A stretch of DNA of 64,000 bases from Ascoidea rubescens DSM 1968 (Eukaryota; Ascomycota; Saccharomycetes; Ascoideales; Ascoideaceae). The stretch spans positions 832,439-896,438 of the forward strand of contig NW_017962914.1 of assembly GCF_001661345.1 (NCBI RefSeq), in the 5' to 3' direction. The position numbers and the translations under genes are program-made. This document shows positions 48,381 through 59,313 of the stretch, in pieces; the stretch's first letter is position 1; every line of letters begins with the position of its first letter. Below the pieces are notes generated by a model. The model was not told the DNA's origin and did no database searches. It saw nothing but the letters and a program-made list of their open reading frames with translations.

Positions 48381-49142
48381 ATGTCCTGCCACCACCAACA
48401 TCACTCCCACCAGCACCACGATGGGCCGCCCATTCCTACCAACGCCTCTCAGTCGTTGTTGTGCCAAATAGATCTCTTGAACCTCTCAGCCTTGAACATC
48501 AAACAGCCCAACGACAAGATCAAGCTGATCTTCCAGAAGAGCGCCAACGATGACCCCCACAGCAAATACAACATATCAGAATATGTTTCGAGCGATTTGG
48601 ATAGCCAAATTATTTTGAAGATTCCATTCAATGCCAACGTTAAGCTATTTTCAATAATCCTAAGAACAAATGGCTCTTCCAAAAAGTGTCCCAAGACAAT
48701 TAAATTTTTCAAAAATCGTCTGGATTTAGATTTTGATACAATTGATAACGTAAAACCGTTATATGAAGTCACCCATCCTTTATTGGGCTATTTAGATAAT
48801 AATTTAAACGCCGATGAAGCCATAGATGAAAATGATTTGACTTTTGTTGAGCATTATTTATCGAGAAGATTATTTACTGGTCTAACTCATTTGACAATTT
48901 ATTTTCAAAATTCTTATAGTGACAATGACGACTCAGATTCAACTTCTAATCTGGAAAGCGATAGTCAAGACAGTGATAGTGACGATGAGGAAGATTTAAC
49001 TATGTATTATATAGAATTAAGAGGCGATTCCACTGCTTTAACCAAAAACCCTGTAATTACTATTTATGAAGCTGCTGCTAATCCTACTGACCACAAAGCT
49101 TTTATAAAAGATACGAAATTCAATTCTCAATCCAATTATTAA
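48381..49142 (+). CDS. PITH-domain protein (PITHD1/TXNL1-C type)
   Basis: 253 residues. The His-rich start MSCHHQHHSHQHH resembles PITHD1 (MSHGHSHG). The PITH domain covers most of the rest: LLCQIDLLNLSALN, SSDLDSQIILKIPFNANVKLFSIILRTN, PKTIKFFKNR, LTHLTIYFQNSYSD and TMYYIELRGD, with the end motif ITIYEAAANPTDHK matching VTICNYEASANPADHR. PITH domains bind the proteasome cap in human TXNL1; the free-standing protein's role is poorly known. An acidic Ser/Asp insert lies near 195-215. Three of the rare CTG codons occur here. The frame is open upstream to 48294, but only through a TTG. To my knowledge S. cerevisiae has no clear copy. Confidence 0.9.
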   Translation: MSCHHQHHSHQHHDGPPIPTNASQSLLCQIDLLNLSALNIKQPNDKIKLIFQKSANDDPHSKYNISEYVSSDLDSQIILKIPFNANVKLFSIILRTNGSSKKCPKTIKFFKNRLDLDFDTIDNVKPLYEVTHPLLGYLDNNLNADEAIDENDLTFVEHYLSRRLFTGLTHLTIYFQNSYSDNDDSDSTSNLESDSQDSDSDDEEDLTMYYIELRGDSTALTKNPVITIYEAAANPTDHKAFIKDTKFNSQSNY

Positions 49143-49162
49143 TTTTTCAATTAATTTGCGAA

Positions 49163-50107
49163 TTAATTTTCTTGAAATGTCCAACTATTTTTAACAAAGT
49201 TGTCAATCATTTGATCTCTTTTTTTTCTGTTTTTTTCATCGTTTTGATTGATTAACTTTAAATAAACTATGAAAATCGGTATTTTATATAATTTATCAAT
49301 ATTAGTTAAAAGATGGTCCAATTTCTGTTTATTACTAAAGTCATCTTTGGAAATTGAATTAATTTTACAAAGATTTTTCTTGTGTTTTGGATTCAATTTG
49401 CTGTTGTAATATAGGTATTTATTAAACTGTAATAAATTATTATAATTTAATTTTTTTTCACCACCATCATCAGTGTTTTTATTTTTATTTTTATTTTTAT
49501 TTTCATTTTCATTTTTATTTTCATTTTTATTAGCAAGTTTGACAATTTTTTTATTATTTTTAACCAATTTTTTGAAAATCTCAACTATCGAAATTAATTT
49601 TTGTATTGAATTCATTTCACCAATTAATATTATGCTGTCATTTGAAGTTGATTTGTTATCACTTAAAGTTGATTTGTTACCACTTGAAGTCAATTTGTTG
49701 TACATTTCATTGATTTTTTTATTGATATTATCATTAATATTGATAGTTATTCTAATTTTATTATTAATATCAACTTTACTCTTAATATCATCTTTAATCA
49801 ATTGATTTAAACTGTCGTTGACCAATTTATTAAAAGTTTCATCATCTTTATCCTTTTGTCTTATCAAATCCGTTTTATCTTCATCAATATCAATGTTATA
49901 AGAGCTCAATTTAGTAGAATCGATTTCTATATCTAGATCTAGATCTAGATCCACATCTCTATCTGATTTTTTTTTGTTTTTTTTATCTTGTTTATCTTGT
50001 TTATGTTTTTTATTTGTATGATTAATAATTTTTCTTTTTTTCTTAGGAGGTTGATTATCGAGTGCACCAGCTGGAAAGGTTTTCCCCATTATTAATCCAG
50101 TATACAT
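49163..50107 (-). CDS. POP6: Pop6-like Alba-fold subunit of RNase P/MRP, strongly expanded
   Basis: 314 residues. The conserved core is IILIGEMNSIQKLISIVEIF, then KKLVKNNKKIVKL, which lines up with yeast Pop6 FSYGPHIQKMLSILEIFKKGYIKNNKKIYQWNKL; YKIPIFIVYLKL near the C-terminus lines up with LKVPILVTLVSD. A preceding KIRITININDNINKKINEMYNKL fits the first strand-helix of the Alba fold. Pop6 and Pop7 together bind the P3 stem of RNase P/MRP RNA. The rest is low complexity: KKKRK basic N-terminus, DLDLDLD run (49930-49955), ENKNKNKNKNK insert, and a Lys-rich C-terminus. Yeast Pop6 is 158 residues, so this is twice the usual size. Alternative start MGKTFPAGAL at 50089. Confidence 0.72.
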   Translation of the reverse strand: MYTGLIMGKTFPAGALDNQPPKKKRKIINHTNKKHKQDKQDKKNKKKSDRDVDLDLDLDIEIDSTKLSSYNIDIDEDKTDLIRQKDKDDETFNKLVNDSLNQLIKDDIKSKVDINNKIRITININDNINKKINEMYNKLTSSGNKSTLSDNKSTSNDSIILIGEMNSIQKLISIVEIFKKLVKNNKKIVKLANKNENKNENENKNKNKNKNTDDGGEKKLNYNNLLQFNKYLYYNSKLNPKHKKNLCKINSISKDDFSNKQKLDHLLTNIDKLYKIPIFIVYLKLINQNDEKNRKKRDQMIDNFVKNSWTFQEN

Positions 50108-50243
50108 TTATATCCTAGTTTCTTGTTATCTGATAGCGAGAGTTGGTGTGCTTTCAATATTGTTCCCTGATTGAGTAAATAAAATTTTAGCGGAAGTTTG
50201 AAATTTCAGTCATCAATTTTGTGAGTTAAAATCGCTTAGTAAA

Positions 50244-50244
50244 N
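50244..50244. other. Ambiguous base (N) in a poly-A tract
   Basis: The only unresolved base in the window, inside an A run upstream of HEM2. It is most likely homopolymer length uncertainty in the assembly. Confidence 0.95.
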
Positions 50245-50283
50245 AAAAAAAAAAAAAAGATAACTGCTTAGAGATTTATCTGA

Positions 50284-51399
<1,116 letters not shown>

Positions 51400-51631
51400 G
51401 AGCAGAGCAAGGGAAGAGCACTCGAAGAGCACCTCGAGACACAGCTCAGGCTCCCGTGCTGCAGCGCCAGCACCATGTAAATAGCAAATACACGTCCATC
51501 TCTGCTTCTTCTCCTGTATTTCTTGCCACTGCTTTGCGAGGTTCGGCGCTTAACTTCATCCACTGTGTCCTGTTCCTTATCACTCTCCAGGTCCACCACC
51601 CTCAGTCCCAGTTCCACTGCTCTCAGTTGCC

Positions 51632-53845
51632 ATGAACAAGCCCAATCAAACCGCCAACAATGTCGACAACCCCCAGAACAACGCCAGCAAAGAAAAAGAG
51701 AACACTTTTGCCAACACCACCAGGTCCAGAATGACCTCCAGAGCAAACACTGAAAAGCACAACAGCCACTACTTAAAACCAGAATTCAGCTCTGGGCCAA
51801 GCTATGTTCCCTACAACGATTACGAGTTTCGCAGAATCTCTCTTGCTCTAGACAAAAAATTGGGCCCAGAATACATCTCCAAAAGACCAAATGGTGCTGG
51901 AAGCGTCCATTATCTCGAAGGTTGGAAGGCCATTAACCTTGCCAACAAAGTCTTCGGTTTCAATGGCTGGTATACCGAAATTAAAGACATGACGATAGAC
52001 TTTGTTGATACTGTCAGACAAAAATTCAATGTGGGTGTTTCTGTGATAATTAGAATAACTCTCAAAGATGGAACCTTCAGAGAGGATATTGGTTACGGAA
52101 CAATCGAAAACTCAAGAACAAAAGCTGGTGCTCTAGAAAAATGTAAAAAAGAAGCTATAACTGACGCTCTAAAAAGATGCTTGAGATCTTTTGGCAATTC
52201 CTTGGGTAATTGCTTGTACGATAAGGACTTTGTCAAATTTATTCAAAAGGATATTAGTAAAAACACACTAGATTATGATCCACATTCGTTATTAAGAAAT
52301 CCCTCAGATGAACAGGACTTAGGCCTGATAAGACCTTCTTCCAGTTTAAATCCAATAAATGAAATAATTAAATACCAAGATTTTGAATCGAAAAATAACC
52401 TTAAACTATTTTCCCCATACTACATCAACGATAAATTAATTGAACCAATACCTCAAAAGGATATAAGTCAAATTCACATTCAAAACAAAAACAGAAACCA
52501 GATCAAACTAGACATTAAAAAAAATTTACCGAATCCATCTCCTGTCAATCGTACCAATAATCGTAATAACAATAATAACAATAATACTACTACTAACACC
52601 AATAACAAAAAAACAAACTATGACCCAAGATTCGATCAACAATCCATACAAACCATATACGATAAATTAAAAAAGGAAAACCCTTATTACGATCCCGATT
52701 ACGATCATTTATCATCCAAAAGAATCCTTTATGGTTCTAATATCGATCAAAGTGACATGGATTACGAATTTGGCGATTCCCTATTTAGTGACGAAATTGC
52801 TGCTTCTCAAGATTTTAATAATGGCTTGACAGATAACGATTTTAATCTAGTATTAAGTAAGACAACACCTTCAGATCAATTTGATTCAAATGACGATTCT
52901 CAAAATTCTAACATTATAGATAAAAAGAAAAACCAAGAATTAAACTCAAATTTTAAGACGAAAGATGTAAATGATCTTAAAAATATCCAATACAACCAAA
53001 CTAAACAAGATATCAAAGATATCAAAAATATCGAAGATATCAAAGATACCAAAGACATCAAAGATATTGAAAACAATCAAAACAATCAAAACAATCAAAA
53101 TAATGAAAATGATGAAATGGATGGCGATATCACCATTACTATTTCTTCAAATGAAAACTCAAAAAATATAAAAAACGAAGAAATGGATATCGATACTGTA
53201 AATGCTCAAAATATTCAAAATGATATTCAAAATGATATTCAAAATAAAACTTTGCAAATTGAAAATGATAAAACCACTAAAGTAAATGAAAAAAAAAATA
53301 AAAAAGAAAGCAATCTCGAAAATATAAAACAACATAAAGAAAACGCTATTATTGAAGACGATTCTAGAGAACCACTCAAAAGATTGCCTGAAAACATCCC
53401 AAAAAAAGTTAAATGGTTTAGTGCAAGACAAGCTGAACAAGTTCAATCAAATTCGCCTTTACCCCCAGAAAAAGCATTTGACCATACTTATCAGTCACCA
53501 TCACTTCGAAAAACAGTTGATCACTCAAGGTCAATGCCAATTAAACGATCTCTAGTTCAGGAAACAAATGTCAATATTACTAACTACAATATTAACAAAA
53601 ACTTCTCACTGCCTTTACCAAGAAAGATTAATGGCACATTACAAGCACCTTTAAGAAACGCCAAATCCAATTTGAAAAGATTGCATGCAAATTTAACATC
53701 GATAACAAAAAATGGCTCTAGTTCAAAAGTAAATAACAATATTTCAGCGATAACAACCACCACAACAACCACTACTACTACTACTACACCAACTAAACCA
53801 ATTACAAGCAAAGAAGAGAAAAAAATTGAACCTGTTGATAAATAG
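51632..53845 (+). CDS. RAD52: Homologous recombination mediator Rad52
   Basis: 737 residues. Rad52 anneals single strands and loads Rad51 on RPA-coated DNA. The conserved ring domain spans about 65-230: LDKKLGPEYISKRPNGAGSVHYLEGW, then AINLANKVFGFNGW, FREDIGYGTIENSRTKAGALEK, DALKRCLRSFGNSLGNCLYDKDF. The middle (about 300-570) is Asn/Asp/Lys-rich, with repeats such as DIKDIKNIEDIKDTKD. The Rad51-binding motif survives near 610-635 (KAFDHTYQSPSLRKTVDH versus yeast FDPKYQAQSIRHTVDQ). A poly-Thr stretch lies near the C-terminus. Yeast Rad52 is 471 residues, so the excess is all disordered. Starts at the first ATG, with MTSRANTEKH (51731) as a possible alternative. Confidence 0.96.
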   Translation: MNKPNQTANNVDNPQNNASKEKENTFANTTRSRMTSRANTEKHNSHYLKPEFSSGPSYVPYNDYEFRRISLALDKKLGPEYISKRPNGAGSVHYLEGWKAINLANKVFGFNGWYTEIKDMTIDFVDTVRQKFNVGVSVIIRITLKDGTFREDIGYGTIENSRTKAGALEKCKKEAITDALKRCLRSFGNSLGNCLYDKDFVKFIQKDISKNTLDYDPHSLLRNPSDEQDLGLIRPSSSLNPINEIIKYQDFESKNNLKLFSPYYINDKLIEPIPQKDISQIHIQNKNRNQIKLDIKKNLPNPSPVNRTNNRNNNNNNNTTTNTNNKKTNYDPRFDQQSIQTIYDKLKKENPYYDPDYDHLSSKRILYGSNIDQSDMDYEFGDSLFSDEIAASQDFNNGLTDNDFNLVLSKTTPSDQFDSNDDSQNSNIIDKKKNQELNSNFKTKDVNDLKNIQYNQTKQDIKDIKNIEDIKDTKDIKDIENNQNNQNNQNNENDEMDGDITITISSNENSKNIKNEEMDIDTVNAQNIQNDIQNDIQNKTLQIENDKTTKVNEKKNKKESNLENIKQHKENAIIEDDSREPLKRLPENIPKKVKWFSARQAEQVQSNSPLPPEKAFDHTYQSPSLRKTVDHSRSMPIKRSLVQETNVNITNYNINKNFSLPLPRKINGTLQAPLRNAKSNLKRLHANLTSITKNGSSSKVNNNISAITTTTTTTTTTTTPTKPITSKEEKKIEPVDK

Positions 53846-54103
53846 TCTAGACTTTTATTCAAAGAATAATTAATTGAAATAACTAAATAAGTGCACTCTG
53901 TTTTTTAATTGATTTAATTCACTTATTCTAATTCTAATATAGAAATTGATAAAAACTGTAGGAATATATTTGGGTCTAATTAGAAATCGGTGAAGTTAAA
54001 AAAAAAAAAAAGAACAGGTAAAGAAAACCCACAAGTAGATTAAAAAACTAAATAAACAAACAAATAATAGAAGCAAAATAAGTATAGTTAATATAGTTAT
54101 AAT

Positions 54104-54673
54104 TTAAACAGTTTCAGAGAAAATAAATTTTTTCAACTCGGTGTATGCCTTTTCCAAATCATCGTTAACAATAATTTGATCGTGAACACCAGTTTTAGCA
54201 AATTCCATCTCCTTGCTGGCAGTATCGATTCTCTTTTTCAACGATTCTGGAGTTTCAGTGCCTCTGCCCTCCAATCTGTTGTGCAATTCGGTAATGGATG
54301 GAGGTGATAAGAACAAATATCTTGCATTCAAATCTGTCTTCTTGACTGAAATAACGCCCTGCATATCGATATCTAATATACAGGTCTTTTTGGCTACTTT
54401 TGAGACATCTTCAACAGCTTTGATGGTAGTTCCATAGTAGTTTCCAGAAAACTGAGCCCATTCGATGAACTTATTTTCATCTATCAAAGTCTTGAATTCG
54501 TCAACAGTGACAAAGTTGTAGTCTTTCCCATTAACTTCACCTGGTCTGGGTTTACGGGTAGTGTTGGAAACAGAGAAGCCAAAGCTGTCAGGAAACTCAG
54601 CAAACAACTTCTTCAACAAGGTTGACTTTCCAGCACCAGAAGGACCAGAAACAACAATTGGACGACCTGCCAT
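54104..54673 (-). CDS. GUK1: Guanylate kinase
   Basis: 189 residues from [18 protein letters not shown], the usual family start. It phosphorylates GMP to GDP with ATP. P-loop GPSGAGKST (~9-17), GMP-binding [48 protein letters not shown] and [10 protein letters not shown] are all present. The frame stays open upstream to another ATG at 54799, adding 42 residues ([19 protein letters not shown] and so on) with no acidic residue, which looks like a mitochondrial presequence. The longer form may be an alternative product. Zero CTG codons were seen. Confidence 0.96.
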   Translation of the reverse strand: MAGRPIVVSGPSGAGKSTLLKKLFAEFPDSFGFSVSNTTRKPRPGEVNGKDYNFVTVDEFKTLIDENKFIEWAQFSGNYYGTTIKAVEDVSKVAKKTCILDIDMQGVISVKKTDLNARYLFLSPPSITELHNRLEGRGTETPESLKKRIDTASKEMEFAKTGVHDQIIVNDDLEKAYTELKKFIFSETV

Positions 54674-55154
54674 GATACTGCTAGGTGAATACTGCGAATA
54701 TGGTGATTTCGTTACAATATGGGTGATATTGCTTTGCTTGCAAACTAAAAAAGCGAACCGTATTCTAGAAAATATCAGAGAGTTATAAGTAGAAAACATC
54801 TAAGGCCATTTTCAAAAAGAAAGTAAAACCAAAAAGTTCCAGCTTAACATTGTTCGATCCAACAAAAAAACGAAGAAATGCCAACTCAGAGCAATTCTCA
54901 GATTCCGAATTGGGAACGGCCTGCATTAGGAAGCCTTTTTGTCGAATTGGAGGCTTTTCAGAGAGGTTGATATTACAAAGAGGTGAAACGATTAGCTGTG
55001 TATCAAAAATATATAAAATTATATAAAAATTATGTAAAGGCTACAGAAAAAGTGGAAAAAAAAAACAGGAGAAAAAAAAATTATTGCAAGATTAAGAATA
55101 AAATCATATACCAAACTACTTTTTGCTCATAACAAACCAAATTCAATAGGAAGT
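54674..55154. other. Intergenic GUK1 5' region / SSE1 3' flank
   Basis: The first 126 bases encode the possible N-terminal extension of GUK1. The rest is AT-rich with A runs (55055-55080) near the SSE1 3' end. No other gene is visible. Confidence 0.5.
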
Positions 55155-57218
55155 CTAATCTAATTCTTCAGTCATGTTAACATCACCGTCATTGTCATTC
55201 TTAGACTTTCTTTCTGCTGCAATTTTTTCAGCTAATTCTTGAGCTCTTTTGGCCTCTTGCTTGCTTTTTGATGATTGTCTTTCCTCTTCTTGTTTGGCCA
55301 AGTATCTGCCTCTGATTAAATTACCAATTGAGGCCAATTCTTCATATTTGGCAATATAACGAGCCTTGGTAGTATCGTAACCTTCATCGTATAACCAATC
55401 TTCAGTTTTCAACAACATGTCAGATAATTTATCCTTTTCTTCTTGACTTGCAAATGGAGCGTAAATATCTTCGAGTTTACCTCTCAAGTCATATATGTAT
55501 TCTTCCAAGGCATTCTTACGCTCTTCGGTATCAGCAACTAATTTGTCTTCCATAACCATTGAGTTTTCATGTTCGATTAATTCACTTCTTAATTGATCTG
55601 GTAAAGCTAAGAATTCACCAGTAATCACTAAATCGTTCTTTTTAACCAATTTTTTGACCTCTTTGAAAACTGGTTCGTCATCTTCTTTGGCATCAGGGTT
55701 GATAACTTCTTCTTTAACCAATTTTTCAACAACAGTATAAGCTTTGTCAACGGAGACTAAACCGGATGGATCTAATCTTAATTTTAACCTACAACTTATA
55801 CTTTCAGCACCTTCTTCCAACTCAACACCTTTGATGTTCCATTTAGCCAATATTTCGGGAGTTCCTTTGGGTAACTCTTTAACATTGGTATATTTGGCAC
55901 CAATTTGGAAGTCCTTTGATCTATACAAAGTGATTAATTTAGCAGAAGGGTATGATGCACCTTTACCAAAAACTTCCATATGATCAACGTCTTCTTGGTC
56001 TTCTTCCCAAAAGTAGGTGATTGAGTAAGGATTATAGTCTTCAAATTTGAATGGACGAACTCTTAAGGTTGGAGAGTGAATAGCGCAAATAAAAGCGGCA
56101 CCTCTAGCAATAGCTTCGTCTTGATTTAAAGTAAAGGATAATTTTTTGCCAAAGATTTCAATTAGTTTGGCTTTTATGGCTGGAACTCTTGTGGTTCCAC
56201 CAATGACTTCGATTGTGTCGACATCAGTTGGTTTGATGCCAGCGGCTTCACAGGCAGCTAAAACAGGAGCAGGAACTTTTTCTAATAGTGGTTGAACTAA
56301 GCTTTCTAATTCTTCTCTCTTTAAATGAGAACGGACATCAACATCGTTCATTAAGGATTCAATACTGATTGGGGCTTCAGAGTTGGCACTCAAAACCTTT
56401 TTCAATTTTTCACTTGCTTGAATGACTCTGTTGTAAGCTTTGGGATTTGTTCTGATATCAAATTTATGTTTTGATTTGAACTCGTCAGCCAAATGTTCGG
56501 TTATAGCGATATCAAAATCCCTACCACCAAAATGCTTGTCACTAGCTGAGCCTAAGACCTTTAGTTCGCCCCTTTTGATTGCCACAATTGAGACAGAGTA
56601 AGAAGAATGGCCGATATCTATAAAGGCAACAGTTTTTGGTTTGTCTTCAGGAAGATCGTTTTGTTTAAAGACACCATAACCAACGGCAGCAGCAGTGAGT
56701 TCATTGACAATTCTGACAGGATTTAAACCAGCAATAATAGCAGCATCGGCTAAAGCACGACGTTGTTGTTCAGTGTACCAAACAGGAACAGCAACACAAA
56801 TATCTTTGATGATTCCCTTCACTTCTTTGGCGGTGGTTTGTTTGATTTTATTGAGATACATAGCAGCTAATTGAGTAGCAGAGAATTCAGTTTGTTTGCC
56901 CAAAAATCTAACTTTGGTACCAACTTTGCCATTAAGATCAATCAAAGGAGAAGTAAAGTATTTACTCTCGATTTGGACATCGTTGTCAGTGAAGTTTTTA
57001 CCTAAAATTCTCTTCAAGTTACCAACAGTGTTTTTAATATTTGAATTTTGTTGATTTTTGGCAGATTCACCAATAGCTCTATTTTTCATACCAAAACCAA
57101 CTAAGGTTGGGGTAGAACGATTAGACACTTCATTAACAACAATATCAATGCCTCTGTTTCTAGCAACAGCTATAACAGAGTTGTTGTTGCCGAAATCAAA
57201 ACCAAAGGGAACACTCAT
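55155..57218 (-). CDS. SSE1: Hsp110 chaperone Sse1
   Basis: 687 residues (yeast Sse1 693). It acts as nucleotide exchange factor for Hsp70 (Ssa) and as a holdase with Hsp90. The ATPase domain begins [22 protein letters not shown], with the Hsp110-typical [14 protein letters not shown]. It continues [41 protein letters not shown] and [11 protein letters not shown]. The substrate-binding beta region and an extended C-terminal helical bundle follow, with acidic [14 protein letters not shown] at the end. Zero in-frame CTG codons by my scan. A perfect three-unit heat-shock element lies 188 bp upstream. Confidence 0.97.
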   Translation of the reverse strand: MSVPFGFDFGNNNSVIAVARNRGIDIVVNEVSNRSTPTLVGFGMKNRAIGESAKNQQNSNIKNTVGNLKRILGKNFTDNDVQIESKYFTSPLIDLNGKVGTKVRFLGKQTEFSATQLAAMYLNKIKQTTAKEVKGIIKDICVAVPVWYTEQQRRALADAAIIAGLNPVRIVNELTAAAVGYGVFKQNDLPEDKPKTVAFIDIGHSSYSVSIVAIKRGELKVLGSASDKHFGGRDFDIAITEHLADEFKSKHKFDIRTNPKAYNRVIQASEKLKKVLSANSEAPISIESLMNDVDVRSHLKREELESLVQPLLEKVPAPVLAACEAAGIKPTDVDTIEVIGGTTRVPAIKAKLIEIFGKKLSFTLNQDEAIARGAAFICAIHSPTLRVRPFKFEDYNPYSITYFWEEDQEDVDHMEVFGKGASYPSAKLITLYRSKDFQIGAKYTNVKELPKGTPEILAKWNIKGVELEEGAESISCRLKLRLDPSGLVSVDKAYTVVEKLVKEEVINPDAKEDDEPVFKEVKKLVKKNDLVITGEFLALPDQLRSELIEHENSMVMEDKLVADTEERKNALEEYIYDLRGKLEDIYAPFASQEEKDKLSDMLLKTEDWLYDEGYDTTKARYIAKYEELASIGNLIRGRYLAKQEEERQSSKSKQEAKRAQELAEKIAAERKSKNDNDGDVNMTEELD

Positions 57219-57317
57219 TGTGGACTAGATGTATAAAGCAAATTGGAACAGAAATGGAGATATATAGTATAGTATAATAGATCTAGAGATAACTATAATA
57301 TTCAGTAGATGATGGCC

Positions 57318-57342
57318 AAAAATTTTCTCAGGCAAAAATTTT
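57318..57342. promoter_or_regulatory. Paired RRPE-like A/T elements
   Basis: AAAAATTTT occurs at 57318-57326 and again at 57334-57342, 16 bp apart, each flanked by CC or GG. They lie between SSE1 and RSA3; RSA3, a ribosome-assembly gene, is the plausible target. Confidence 0.4.
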
Positions 57343-57405
57343 GGGTTGTTATATACAAATTTGAAAGTGAAAAATCAACACTCACCAACTGGGAGAAAAA
57401 CTGCT

Positions 57406-57420
57406 AGAACCTTCGAGAAA
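57406..57420. promoter_or_regulatory. Perfect heat-shock element (three nGAAn units)
   Basis: The sequence aGAAccTTCgaGAAa has three inverted GAA units in exact 5-bp phase, the canonical Hsf1 site. It lies 188 bp upstream of SSE1, a known Hsf1 target in yeast. Confidence 0.75.
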
Positions 57421-57859
57421 AACCCTGTATATGTGGGCTGGATAACGGGGTCACGGGCGCGAAGACAAGAGAATGGCTACGTAATCCCTGTGCAATCAGT
57501 ACGAGTGCTAGTCACGAGAGACAGACGAGTCCCACACCCAAAGGTAGCACCAACACATCAGTGTTGTTTTGGCGGCAAAAGCACCAGGACCGTTGTCGCC
57601 AAAAAAAGGCTGTTGAGGAGAGAAAAACGTTTCGGAAATAACAGTGCAAAAACAGTGCAAAAACAATGCAAAAACAAAGCGTTTGAACAGCACAGCAACA
57701 GAAGAAGCAAAGAACTTTCTGCCCTCGGAAAGCTGCTGTTTTCCTGTGTTTAGCCGGATATCACGTGGGACTTGGTTTGATTTTTGGTTTCGAAATTTTG
57801 AAGTGAAAAATGGAGCAGAGAAAAGGAAGTTCAGGAAACTGGAAGGAGAAACAGCTGCA

Positions 57860-58665
57860 ATGGGCTCCAGTGTGCGAAACGATGTCTTGAAAAAGAACAA
57901 GAGAAGAAGAAAGAAGAGAAGAACAGAGGGTATGTGTTGTTGGTTAGTTGGTTTTTGAATTTCAGCGATGTACTAACAGGTTTCTCACCAGACTTTTCAT
58001 CCGATAGCGATTCCTCTGATTCTGATAATAACGATAATGATCAGCCCAGTGTAATTGAAATTGAAGTAGATGACGACAGTGACCAGCCAGATCACAAAAA
58101 GCCTATGGTAGAACACGCAGGAGAGACAGCTTCTCCAAAACCTGATTTGATCTCAAATTTGTCACCTAGCGAGATCGATAGCTTGAGAATCAGAACATCC
58201 CAGGCCAGAAAGAAATTGAACAAAATCACTTTATCCAACTTTGAAAATGAGCTTCAGAACAAGAATAATAACAACGATTTATCTGAAACCTCATTTGATA
58301 GGTCTTCCATAAACTTATCTGCGTTCAAAAATCATATAAAAAACAGATCAAACATACTAAATAGAGACATAAATGACATTCTCAATACCGATGACACTAC
58401 AGCCCATACTAAGGACAATATAGACACCATAAACACAATGGATATTGATGAAAATCTATCTCCATTGCAAATTGAGAGGAAAAACAGTCTATTAGACGAT
58501 TATTTAAGTCTATTGATTAATACCTACGATGATGATCTAGATAAATTACGATCTTCTAGTGATTTTAATAACAATACCTCTTTGATATTGCTAGCAAATT
58601 TGCTCAAAAATTCTGGTAATATTTTTTCAATAGATAATTTAGATATGATTTTAAATAAACATTAG
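57860..58665 (+). CDS. RSA3: Ribosome assembly protein Rsa3, split gene
   Basis: Exon 1 is 57860-57929, the intron is 57930-57991 (62 bases; GTATGT donor, TACTAAC at 57971-57977, CAG acceptor) and exon 2 is 57992-58665, for 247 residues. Rsa3 is a nucleolar pre-60S factor working with the Dbp6 complex. Exon 1 encodes basic KKNKRRRKKRRTE, and exon 2 opens with acidic DFSSDSDSSDSDN, the same basic-then-acidic pattern as yeast Rsa3 (KKNRRRKKRRT then Ser/Asp). The C-terminal conserved part DDDLDKLRSSSDFNN, then LILLANLLKNSGNIFSIDNL matches yeast DVDDLR and LQSNGNMFDMDTL. The middle is Asn/Asp-rich. Reading through the intron meets a stop. Confidence 0.9.
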
Positions 58666-59313
58666 TCCATTAATCAACCAAGCAAATAACTAAACAACCA
58701 AATAATTTATTAATTTAATAGCAGATGAATAAAACCAATTACGAGGTGGTAGCTTGATTCAAATTGAATGTTATTTATTAAACTATCTATCTATTACACA
58801 ATATACTAATCTAATCTAATCTAATCTAATCTAATCTATCCTAAATACATTTAATTTTTTTAATTTTTTTTATTTAAAGTGAAAAATATAAATACATACA
58901 AAACAGACCAAAACCACTACCAAAAAAATGAAATAAATTACCTTGAATTTAACCAATTTCAACAAAAAAAATTAATTATCTACAACTACATTATCATCAA
59001 AAATATTCGTCCAGCTATTTACAAAGTTTACCAAAAAAAAGTTTCTTTTCAGTTCTTAATAAAAAAAAGCCGGATCAAATAAAACAAAAAAATCATCAAA
59101 ATTATCTTATGATTATAAATAAAAGCTTAAAAAAATTTCAAAACAAAAACATAAAAAAAATTAAAGTTGAAAATTAAAAACTCTTTCTCAATAAATATTA
59201 TCCAGACTTTTTTTTGGTTGTTTTTTCTTTATTCTTGGAATATTATCAAATTAAACTTGAAAAAAAATCCTATACCAACAAGGAAATCTTTAAGGTATTG
59301 AAAAATTCATTGC
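58666..59313. other. Convergent intergenic RSA3 / URA2
   Basis: AT-rich region of 648 bp with a CTAAT pentamer array and long A/T runs, holding two convergent terminators. A 67-codon frame (58879-59082) is unsupported. Confidence 0.55.
58806..58837. repeat. CTAAT pentamer microsatellite
   Basis: About six head-to-tail CTAAT units. It is the reverse complement of the ATTAG units near 15118-15148. Both lie downstream of genes and have no obvious role. Confidence 0.8.

Larger units (their letters stand above)
57219..57859. other. Divergent promoter SSE1 / RSA3
   Basis: This 641-bp region drives SSE1 leftwards and RSA3 rightwards. It contains two RRPE-like tracts, a heat-shock element, and a stretch with CAAAAACAGTGCAAAAAC-type repeats (57645-57680). 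The frames seen across it (for example 57346-57753) have no family support. Confidence 0.55.
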
